DNA of 14,487 bases from an uncultured Collinsella sp. Lineage in GTDB: Bacteria; Actinomycetota; Coriobacteriia; Coriobacteriales; Coriobacteriaceae. How positions within the stretch are numbered: position 1 is the first letter of the stretch; every line of letters starts with the position of its first letter. Location: the NCBI GenBank assembly GCA_900544465.1, contig UQVT01000034.1, forward strand, positions 1-14,487, in the 5' to 3' direction. The notes beneath the pieces are model-generated. The model saw only the letters and a list, made by a program, of their open reading frames with translations. It was not told the origin of the DNA and ran no database searches. Of the stretch, positions 6,455 to 13,467 are shown piece after piece. The translations under genes were made by a program, and so were the position numbers.

Positions 6455-9400
6455 CTAACGCTTACGGATACCCCAGACCAGGGCACCGACACCGGCCGTG
6501 GCAATAACAAATGCCATGAGCAGTGCAGCGGCCTGCTGGTCACCCGTGGTGGGCAGGAAACCCTTGACCGTCTTGACGATGTTCGTCACGGTCTTGTGCG
6601 TGCCGGGGTCGGGCGTCGGCACGGGCGTCTCGGGCTTCTTGTACGTGTTGTTGAACACGATACCCTCGACGCTCTTGTCGCCCTTGGTAAAGGCGACGTT
6701 CGCCTTGAGGTTGCCCTCGCCGTCGTCGACCACGTTGACGGTCGCGGTAAAGACGGACTTGTCATAGGTCATACCGGCCTCGTCGCCCTTGACCTCGCTG
6801 ATGGTGTAGACGTACGTACCAGGCTCGTCGTACTCGAACTTGTCGAAGTTGATCTTGCCGTCGGCATCGTTGGTGACGGTGGACTCGATGTCCTCGCCAA
6901 CGAGCTTAAAGCTAAACTCGTCCTTCTTGAGCTCGCGTCCCTCAAGCACCTTGATGGCGCCGATGGAAACCTGCGTGGGCATGGCGTGATACTTGTTGGT
7001 AAAGCCAGCCGACTCGGTGGTTCCCTCGAGCTTGTGCGTCGCGGTCAGCGTGCCGTCGCCATTGTCGGAGACGGTGGTCACGACGGTGTAGGTCGTGCCG
7101 TCATAGGTGACGCCCTTGTACAGGCCGAGCGCGTTGGGGCAAGCCTCGCGCAGCGTGTACGTGTGCGTGCCGGGCGCCTCATAGTGGATCGGGCTCAGCG
7201 TAACGGTGCCGTTGGCGTCGTTGGTGCCACTAGCGACAGTCACGCCGTCCTCGAGCAGCTCAAACGTGAACTCGCCAGCTGCAAGGTCGCGTCCGGTCAG
7301 ACGCTTGACCGTCTTGACCTGATCGGTCACGGACGAATCGGTGGGCGTCACGCTGTAGGTGTTGGTGAATGTGAAGGCCGCACCGTCGTCGCCGTTGCGC
7401 ACGACACTCAGGTGTCCGGCACGGTCGTCAGTCACTGTGTAGGAAACCTTGCGCGCGGTGTTGGCGTCGTTAGTCACGCCAGGGGCGCTACCGGACTCGG
7501 TCACCGTGTAGGTAAAAGTGTGCGAGCGCGGAGCGGTGGGGGCTGCGGGCTCGGATTCGTCGCTGGGCTCGTCGGCGTTGGCATCAGCGTCGGCGTTGGC
7601 CTCTTCAGCCTCTGCCTCGTCGGCCTCGGCCTCGTCGGCTTCGTCTGCCTCGGCCTTATCGGTCGCATCGTCCGTCACGCCCAGGGCGCGGTTGAGGTCC
7701 TCGAGCGTAAAGTGGATCTTGCCAAAGTCCACGTTGCCGGCCGTGTCGTTGGTTGCGGTCGTGTGCTCGGGCATCGGGGCACCCGCCTCGTCAGCGGTCA
7801 CGGTAAAGGTAAACTTACCTGCGATGTCGGCCGGGGTCAGGCCCTCAGCTGCCTGGAGCTTCTTGGTGCCGGCAAGCGCGGCGTCAACGGCATCGGCGCC
7901 GTAGACGTTCTCGAACAAGGGTTGAATTCCGTCGTAGGCGGGCGTCGCCGTCAGAGTCCCGTCACCGTTGTCGACGACGATGACCTTAAAGCTAAAGCTC
8001 GGCTTTGCGGCGGTAATGCCCTTTGCTGCGAGCGGAGACGTGTACTCGAAGGCCGTGTAGTTGATGGTCCATGCAAGCTTGGCATCCGTGTCGGTACGGA
8101 TGGCGCGGTTGGCGTTTACCAGGTCGGCGAGCATCTCGGTCGTGTAATGCAGAGCACCAAAACTCACTTGGCCGTTAACGTTGGTAACGCACGTACCCTC
8201 GATGGCTTCCGTCTCGCCCGCATAGGCGATGCCAAAGTAGAACTCGCCGTCGACCATCGGGCGACCGGTCAGGGTCTTGGTGGCAACGATCTGAGCAACG
8301 TCACCACCGTGCGCATCGGTCGATGCGCTATAGCTGTTTTTGAACGGGACCAGAGCGCTCTCAACCTTGTTCTCGCCGCTCTTGTGGATCGTCTCGTGCG
8401 TGCCCTCGGGACCGCCGGAGACGGTCGTCGTAGCGGTAATCGTACCGGCACCATCGTCGGTGACAGCGATCGTCACGGTACGGGCAGCATCGTCGTAGGT
8501 GTAACCGGGCTTGTGGTCGTTCGTCTCGGCCACGGTGTATTTGAAGGTCTTGCCGGCGTCAGCCTGCGTAAACTTGACCTCCTTGCCGGCCAGAATGTCG
8601 ATCAGGCCGACGGTTCCCTCTGTCGCTGCAGGGGACTTGTACACGTTGGCACCCTCGTGCAGGCCGAGCGCGTTGGCAGAAGCCGCGTCAGCGGGCGTCA
8701 CGGTAAAGGTGAACTGGCCCTCGGTCATGGGACGTCCGGAGAGGGCCTTGCTAAGCTTAAGGCCGCCGGCCGCGGCGTAATCGAGCTCAGAGCGGTACAT
8801 GTTGGTAAAGCGTCCGTTTTCCTTCTTGGTGACGTTGGCGGTCAGGACGCCCTTGCCGTTATCAGTCACGGTCACTTCGGCGGTCGCGACATGTCCGTCA
8901 TACGTCATGCCTGCCGCGTTGCCCGCGTTCTCGCGAATCTCGTACTTGTAGGTTCCGGCAGCCGTGTAGTGGATCTTGCCGAACTTGATGGCGGCGATGC
9001 CGTCCTTCGCGTCCTTATTACTCACGGTTACGGTTGCGGGATCGGGCAGCGGGGCGCCTTCGGGGGCGGTGATGGTAAAGCTGAACTCGTCCCCATCCGT
9101 CCAGTCGCGGCCGTCAATGGCCTTGCTCAGGCCAAAGTCGAGCTCTGTGTCGAGCGGGGTCACGCTGTAGGTGTTCTCGAAAGTTGCTTCCTTAACGTCC
9201 TTCAGAACATGCGTGGCGCTGAGCGTACCGTCGCCGTTGTCCGTGATGGTGGTCTCGATGTTGAACTTGGCATCGCTGTAGGTGATCCCGCCGGCGTTGT
9301 CCTTGACCTCGCGCAGCGTGTAGGCGTGCGTTCCGGCCTTGGTGTACTCGATGGTGCTCATCGTGATCTTGCCATCGGCGGCGTTCTTGCCGGTGGCGAC

Positions 9401-12400
9401 GACCTTGGCGTCCTTGCCCTCGCCCTCGACGAGCTCGAAGGAGAACTCGCCCTCAGCCATGTCGCGGCCGGTCAGGAACTTGGTCGCGGTGATCTGGTCG
9501 GTGACGCTCGTCTCGACAGGCGTCACGCTATAGGTATTGGTGAACGTAAAGGCTGCGTTGCCATCCGGCTTGCGGGACACCCTCAGATTGCCCTTGCTGT
9601 CATCGGTCACGGTGAAGGAAACCTCGCGCGACAGCTTGGCGTCGTTGGTCACGCCGGCAACCTTACCGGACTCGGTCACGGTGTAGGTAAAGGTGTGCTC
9701 GCGCTTCTCGGACTTCTCGCCCAGAGCCTTGTTAAGGTCGTCGAGCGTAAAGGCAATCTTGCCAAAGTCGACCTTGCCCTTGGCATCATTGGTCACGCTC
9801 GCGTTCGCGGGCATGGGTGCGCCCTCTTCACCGGTCACGGTAAAGGTGAACTTGCCGTTGATGTCGGCCGGGGTCAGACCGTCGGCGAACTGCAGGTTCT
9901 TGATGCCCGCAAGCGATGCCTCGGCAGCATTCGCGGTGTAGGCGTTCTTGAACTTGATACTCTTGACGTCCTCGGCGCCCTTCAGCTTGTGCGTGGCCAC
10001 CAGCTGGCCCTTGCCGTTATCGCTGATGGTCGTCACGATGGTGTAGGTCGTGCCATCGTAGGTGATGCCGCCGGCATTGCCCTTGACCTCGTGCAGCGTG
10101 TAGATGTGCTGACCGATCTCGGTGTACTTGATAGCCTTGAACGTAACGTTACCGTTGGCGTCATTCTTGACGGTCTCGATAAGCTCAGAGTCCTCGCCCT
10201 TGGCCTCGCGCAGCTCAAAGCTGAACTCGTCGGCCTTGAGGCCACGGCCGGTCAGAGACTTGACGACCTCGATCTCGTCGGTAACGCTCGAATCGACGGG
10301 GCTTGCAGCGTAGATGTTCTTGAACTCAGTCTCGCCCGAAGTCACCTGTACGTCAGCGCTGAGCTCGCCCTTCTTGTTGGGCGTTACCGTCACGGTAATC
10401 TCCGCGACATTCCCACTGTAAGTGATGCCATCGATAGTTTGGCCGGCGTTCTTCTCGCTGACCTTATAAACGTACGTGCCGGGCTCGGTGTAGGTAATCT
10501 CGCCGAAATCGATGGCTTTGTTGCCCTGGGTCGCGACCGCGGTCGTGGACTTCGGCATCGGGGCACCGTTCTCGGACGTCAGACCAAACTCAAACTTGTC
10601 CTCTTTCGTCCACTCGCGACCCTCGAGCACCTTGGTCAGGCCAAAGCTAGCCTTGGTGTCAACCTTTGCCGGCGTCATGTCGTACTTATAGCTGATCTTG
10701 CCGTTGTTGCCCAAGTAGGAATTGACATGCGTAGCACCCGCCTTGGCGGACACGTTGTTCCACCTGGGGTTGAGCACGTCGAGCGCGGTCTCGGTCAAGT
10801 TGCCGCCCACACCCTCCTTGGTGGTGTGGAGCTCGTCGATAAAGGCCAGGCGCGCAGTTCCCACGCTAAACGAAAGGTTATCGTCCTTGTCGCGAACTAT
10901 GGCGCCGTCAAACTTCGCAGCGTCGCCGCCGATAAACTCGATGACGGCAGTGGCGGACTTGGCCTCGTTGTTCTCGCCCTGCTCCTCAAACTCATCCTTG
11001 TAGTAATAGGTGCCTTTTTCTGCCAGTGAAATCTTTGCAGGCTGTGTGCATTCCTTATCGGTGTAAATGGGAGTCTGCTTCTGGAAGTAGTAGTAGCGGT
11101 TGGTATCGGCCGGCTCAAAGGTCGCAACCGTATCACCCAACGCACCGGTCTTCCACTTGTTTGCGTAGAAGCTCACGGTCTTGCTGTCATCGTCGGCAAC
11201 GGTCGTATTCTTTTCGATGTAAGTCTTGAGCCCCGTGACCTTCTCAGGCGTAAATAGGTTGTCGAGCGCAACACTCTTCACGCTCGAAGCATACTTCACC
11301 TGGATGGGCTTAACGCTGTCGACCGAAAGCTTGCCGTCTACGGTCTTAAAGTGGCTCAGCGGAATCAACGATGCAGGAATGTTAACCGTTACGATATCGC
11401 CCTTCTGGGGATTGTCATCGCCGGCACGCTGCACGGTAATGAGCAGGTCTTTTGCCTTGCCGGTGAACTCATATGTGTCGGTATTGGTTTCTTCATTGAA
11501 CGTCTTGCTCGCCTCGGTAAACGGCGTGCCGTTGATGACGACTTCGGTAAATCCATCGACCTGCATAAAGTCGCCCAGCTCGTCGGTAAACGTGATGTAG
11601 CCAGACTTGGTCTTGTCATATCCCTTATGGATTTCGGTCGGATAAGGCGCCTCCGATGTGATGGCCTGCGAGATGTCGTCGAAGACCTTCTTGAGCTCTT
11701 CGGCATTGGTCGCCGACTTGTAGTAGTCGGAGTTTTCCGCGCGTGCACCATGAGTATCCCATGCCGTGGCATTGGGGTAGTTGCTCGAAACGGCGTGCAT
11801 GAACTTGTTCTCTTTTTGGCTTTTTCCCGAATCCTGGATACCAGCGCTGGGGTCCGCGCCATCAAAGATGCCGATAGTATAAACGGTGGCCTTGCTGTCC
11901 TTCATGTTCTTAGCAGCTGTCACGGCAGCGTTGGCGACACCCGCATCGAATTTATTTTGCTTTGTTGGCGTACCGTCGGTAAAGAACACAATAATCTTCT
12001 TGGCGTCTTTGCGGCCAGAAGTGATAGTGATTCCCTCGGCCAGCTCTAGGCCATAGTCGGCGCGCGTGGCGCCGGCAGGCTGAATTTGATTAATTGTATT
12101 CTTCTTGAGATCATCCGCATTGCTGCCGGAACAGTAGGTCAATTCTTTCATAACCTGGGTGTAATTGTAGGAGTACCCTCCGTCGCGATACATATTGTTG
12201 CCGATATCGTTGGACTTCTTGCCCGCAAACTTAACAATGGCAACCCTATGCTGCCTATTGACACCCTCGATGCCCTCGTTTTGCTTGGCAATGGTATCGA
12301 TAAAGCTATTCGCAGCGTTCTTCAACGCATCGATACGCTTAGGTGAGTCTATACCGCCCATATGATCATCCATCGAGCCAGAGGCGTCCAGCACCATCAC

Positions 12401-12748
12401 GATGTCGAGTGGCGTGGTAACCGTTACGGTTGAATTAGACGTCGAGGACATCGCCGAAAGCGTAGTCACAAAATCTGACGCTTCGTTTTCTCCGGCTTTC
12501 TTGACCATCTTGTCGGTCCAGATTCGGCCGACGTTTTGAGTCGTTACTTTGTTACCGTTGTGACCGGCCGCCCAGATTTCCCAGCGTCCGCTGGTGTCGG
12601 GGTCGACGACCGTTCCGCTTACTGTCGGCCCGTCCATTCCGGTGCTGGACCTGGCGTTGGCCTCGGGCAGCATGGCGAATGCTGCGGCTGGCAATACCAG
12701 CACTACGGCCAGTATCACCGCCAAGAGATCCCTCGTGTACTTACTCAT
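6455..12748 (-). CDS. Giant LPxTG-anchored surface adhesin/pilin: vWA domain plus ten pilin isopeptide domains
   Basis: The product has 2097 residues. It carries a Sec signal peptide (about 1-33, hydrophobic DLLAVILAVVLVLPAAAFA). A von Willebrand A domain (about 113-365) has a full MIDAS: Asp121, Ser123 and Ser125 in DASGSM, Thr228 and Asp258. A poorly recognised region spans about 370-690. Ten Spy0128/FctA-like domains follow from about 698 to 2036. Most show the expected triad of N-terminal Lys (706, 830, 950, 1090, 1209, 1334, 1491, 1629, 1815, 1933), Glu (765, 887, 1026, 1147, 1273, 1408, 1751, 1868, 1985) and Asn in F.N.Y (811, 935, 1071, 1192, 1316, 1471, 1614, 1796, 1918, 2034), which predicts intramolecular isopeptide bonds. 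A proline-rich linker leads to the sorting signal LPTTG (2065-2069), a membrane helix and an RKR tail. It should be a sortase-anchored stalk with a ligand-binding tip. The ATG at 12746-12748 has an AAGGGAG site 5 nt upstream. No sortase gene is nearby. Confidence 0.95.
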   Translation of the reverse strand: MSKYTRDLLAVILAVVLVLPAAAFAMLPEANARSSTGMDGPTVSGTVVDPDTSGRWEIWAAGHNGNKVTTQNVGRIWTDKMVKKAGENEASDFVTTLSAMSSTSNSTVTVTTPLDIVMVLDASGSMDDHMGGIDSPKRIDALKNAANSFIDTIAKQNEGIEGVNRQHRVAIVKFAGKKSNDIGNNMYRDGGYSYNYTQVMKELTYCSGSNADDLKKNTINQIQPAGATRADYGLELAEGITITSGRKDAKKIIVFFTDGTPTKQNKFDAGVANAAVTAAKNMKDSKATVYTIGIFDGADPSAGIQDSGKSQKENKFMHAVSSNYPNATAWDTHGARAENSDYYKSATNAEELKKVFDDISQAITSEAPYPTEIHKGYDKTKSGYITFTDELGDFMQVDGFTEVVINGTPFTEASKTFNEETNTDTYEFTGKAKDLLITVQRAGDDNPQKGDIVTVNIPASLIPLSHFKTVDGKLSVDSVKPIQVKYASSVKSVALDNLFTPEKVTGLKTYIEKNTTVADDDSKTVSFYANKWKTGALGDTVATFEPADTNRYYYFQKQTPIYTDKECTQPAKISLAEKGTYYYKDEFEEQGENNEAKSATAVIEFIGGDAAKFDGAIVRDKDDNLSFSVGTARLAFIDELHTTKEGVGGNLTETALDVLNPRWNNVSAKAGATHVNSYLGNNGKISYKYDMTPAKVDTKASFGLTKVLEGREWTKEDKFEFGLTSENGAPMPKSTTAVATQGNKAIDFGEITYTEPGTYVYKVSEKNAGQTIDGITYSGNVAEITVTVTPNKKGELSADVQVTSGETEFKNIYAASPVDSSVTDEIEVVKSLTGRGLKADEFSFELREAKGEDSELIETVKNDANGNVTFKAIKYTEIGQHIYTLHEVKGNAGGITYDGTTYTIVTTISDNGKGQLVATHKLKGAEDVKSIKFKNAYTANAAEASLAGIKNLQFADGLTPADINGKFTFTVTGEEGAPMPANASVTNDAKGKVDFGKIAFTLDDLNKALGEKSEKREHTFTYTVTESGKVAGVTNDAKLSREVSFTVTDDSKGNLRVSRKPDGNAAFTFTNTYSVTPVETSVTDQITATKFLTGRDMAEGEFSFELVEGEGKDAKVVATGKNAADGKITMSTIEYTKAGTHAYTLREVKDNAGGITYSDAKFNIETTITDNGDGTLSATHVLKDVKEATFENTYSVTPLDTELDFGLSKAIDGRDWTDGDEFSFTITAPEGAPLPDPATVTVSNKDAKDGIAAIKFGKIHYTAAGTYKYEIRENAGNAAGMTYDGHVATAEVTVTDNGKGVLTANVTKKENGRFTNMYRSELDYAAAGGLKLSKALSGRPMTEGQFTFTVTPADAASANALGLHEGANVYKSPAATEGTVGLIDILAGKEVKFTQADAGKTFKYTVAETNDHKPGYTYDDAARTVTIAVTDDGAGTITATTTVSGGPEGTHETIHKSGENKVESALVPFKNSYSASTDAHGGDVAQIVATKTLTGRPMVDGEFYFGIAYAGETEAIEGTCVTNVNGQVSFGALHYTTEMLADLVNANRAIRTDTDAKLAWTINYTAFEYTSPLAAKGITAAKPSFSFKVIVVDNGDGTLTATPAYDGIQPLFENVYGADAVDAALAGTKKLQAAEGLTPADIAGKFTFTVTADEAGAPMPEHTTATNDTAGNVDFGKIHFTLEDLNRALGVTDDATDKAEADEADEAEADEAEAEEANADADANADEPSDESEPAAPTAPRSHTFTYTVTESGSAPGVTNDANTARKVSYTVTDDRAGHLSVVRNGDDGAAFTFTNTYSVTPTDSSVTDQVKTVKRLTGRDLAAGEFTFELLEDGVTVASGTNDANGTVTLSPIHYEAPGTHTYTLREACPNALGLYKGVTYDGTTYTVVTTVSDNGDGTLTATHKLEGTTESAGFTNKYHAMPTQVSIGAIKVLEGRELKKDEFSFKLVGEDIESTVTNDADGKINFDKFEYDEPGTYVYTISEVKGDEAGMTYDKSVFTATVNVVDDGEGNLKANVAFTKGDKSVEGIVFNNTYKKPETPVPTPDPGTHKTVTNIVKTVKGFLPTTGDQQAAALLMAFVIATAGVGALVWGIRKR
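6992..7870 (-). repeat. Internal duplication, adhesin domains 8-9
   Basis: This encodes residues about 1627-1919. It is clearly related to the block for domains 3-4 (9167-9913) in both protein and DNA: both pairs share GLTPADI.GKFTFTVT, then FTFTNTYSVTP, SVTDQ and LTGRD in the same order. It differs mainly by an acidic insert in domain 8. The pair probably arose by segmental duplication within the gene. Confidence 0.75.
7529..7678 (-). repeat. Acidic Asp/Glu/Ala low-complexity insert within domain 8
   Basis: Residues about 1691-1740 are almost entirely D, E and A (for example EADEADEAEADEAEAEEA), then turn proline/serine-rich. The DNA is an imperfect run of GAC/GAG/GCC-type codons. In the related domain 3 the same position is bridged by about eight residues (EKSEKREH). 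The insert lies between the LNRALG helix and the HTFTYTVTES strand, so it should be a surface loop. Confidence 0.8.
9167..9913 (-). repeat. Internal duplication, adhesin domains 3-4
   Basis: This encodes residues about 946-1194 and is the partner of the domain 8-9 block. The linker FTFTNTYSVTP and the following SVTDQ are nearly identical between the two, and long DNA words are shared (for example the gtcggccggggtcag stretch in both). Confidence 0.75.
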
Positions 12749-12800
12749 CGCGTCTCCCTTCTCGCGGTCTCAGACCTTGCATCAGCCTAAAGTTACGGAA

Positions 12801-12880
12801 TGAGACACAATTAGGGCAGGTGACACATGTTCCAGATTCGGTTTTGGGCGTGAGACAAATGTCTCACCAAAGTTGAGACA
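12801..12880. promoter_or_regulatory. TGAGACA motif cluster with an 18-bp operator-like palindrome upstream of the adhesin
   Basis: TGAGACA occurs at 12801-12807, 12851-12857 and 12874-12880, its complement TGTCTCA at 12860-12866, and a one-base-different TGACACA at 12821-12827. The second copy and the complement form GTGAGACAAATGTCTCAC (12850-12867), a palindrome with 8-bp arms and an AA centre. This is a good candidate site for a dimeric regulator 100-120 bp upstream of the adhesin start. The regulator is unknown and not in the window as far as I can tell. Confidence 0.6.
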
Positions 12881-12920
12881 CGGCGTTTTCGCAGGAAAAC
12901 GGGTGCGACTCAAGACGGAC

Positions 12921-12960
12921 GGGGGCAAAAGGGCGCGTTTCCCCCATCCCCGAGGGAGCA
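12921..12960. repeat. Conserved block beside the palindromic elements, degenerate copy
   Basis: When 12921-12980 is placed over 6101-6160 without gaps, 39 of 60 positions agree by hand count, rising towards the type II element (CTCGCCAC identical). The purine run and spacing are kept, so the block and the type II element appear to travel as one unit. Confidence 0.5.
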
Positions 12961-12973
12961 GTCGATGGCGCTC

Positions 12974-13133
12974 GCCACAAAACTGGCCCATCTACTACGT
13001 TTGACTCGATACCCCCGACCATACCCGCGTTTCATGAAAAATCGCAGGCGTTTTACCTGCGGCTTTTATTTCACATTACTTGCCATGGTTGAGGGTAGCG
13101 GCCTAAACGTAGTAGATGGGTCCATTTCGTGGC
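12974..13133. repeat. Long palindromic element, type II, copy C
   Basis: The outer arms share the exact 16-bp core CCCATCTACTACGTTT (12987-13002) with its complement at 13105-13120, and weaker pairing extends to GCCAC/GTGGC at the ends. Inside are CCATACC, the inner hairpin CGCAGG-cgtttta-CCTGCG (13043-13061) between AAAA and TTTT runs, and CATGGTT. Copy B has the same arms. Confidence 0.85.
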
Positions 13134-13162
13134 AGACGGGTCACGCGGCAGCCCTCGCAAGG

Positions 13163-13201
13163 CCAAAATGATCCGTTTCCCTCTGTCCACGGGAGATCAA
13201 G
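13163..13201. repeat. Conserved block beside the palindromic elements, copy 2
   Basis: It contains CCAAAATGATCCGTTT (13163-13178), identical to 6104-6119, followed by a similar pyrimidine run and GGGAGATCA. Here it lies between copies C and D. On the left side of the adhesin gene the matching copy lies between A and B. Confidence 0.7.
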
Positions 13202-13227
13202 GGATGCTACGGATATGGTGGTATTTC

Positions 13228-13380
13228 AAAACTATGCCGGATTACGGGGCTAAAGTCGGGACCCTCATCCATACCTCCATTTTTTTGAAAAACGGCAGGC
13301 TATCTACCTGCGGTTTTGTTTTTGCGATTTTCTGTATGGTCGGAGGTTCGCTATCCAGCCCCGTAATCCGGCATAGTTTT
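13228..13380. repeat. Long palindromic element, type I, copy D
   Basis: The 24-bp outer arms pair perfectly (13228-13251 with 13357-13380). They equal those of copy A except for one position, changed in both arms (13241 and 13367). The inner hairpin GCAGG-ctatcta-CCTGC (13295-13311) sits between AAAAC and GTTTT. The middle arms are CCATACC and TATGGTCGG. Confidence 0.87.
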
Positions 13381-13396
13381 GTTCGCGGTGGCCTAG

Positions 13397-13440
13397 CCGC
13401 GCGCCTATGCGCGGAAGCGGCGGGGCATTTTTGCCCCGCC
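13397..13440 (-). terminator. Two GC-rich hairpins downstream of the ferredoxin gene
   Basis: On the minus strand, 28 nt past the ferredoxin stop, comes a 9-bp stem with a four-base A loop (13419-13440, GGCGGGGCA with its complement). A 6-bp CCGCGC/GCGCGG hairpin (13397-13414) follows. Neither is followed by a clear T run, so termination is plausible but not certain. The loop-and-stem style matches the hairpin after the adhesin gene. Confidence 0.5.
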
Positions 13441-13467
13441 GGCCCCTGTTCCAGCTCTATTCAAGCG

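Larger units (their letters stand above)
12749..13467. other. Upstream region of the adhesin gene and repeat cluster
   Basis: These 719 bp hold no credible gene. From left to right they contain the adhesin ribosome-binding site (12754-12760), a cluster of TGAGACA motifs (12801-12880), a weak copy of the conserved block, a type II element, another copy of the block, a type I element and two GC-rich hairpins after the ferredoxin gene. I could not find a convincing -35/-10 pair for the adhesin promoter, which must lie between about 12770 and 12970 unless the ferredoxin transcript reads through. Confidence 0.65.

Noticed and set aside
6296..11029. A 1577-codon open frame on the plus strand, opposite the adhesin gene
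   Set aside because: It is antisense to a fully recognisable protein and mirrors its repeats. Its predicted product is a Gly/Val/Leu/Arg-rich string without domains. Long antisense open frames are expected when a GC-rich repetitive gene avoids certain codons.
12749..12973. A defined -35/-10 promoter for the adhesin gene
   Set aside because: Several weak hexamers (for example TAACTT) exist on the minus strand, but none has a partner at 16-18 bp.
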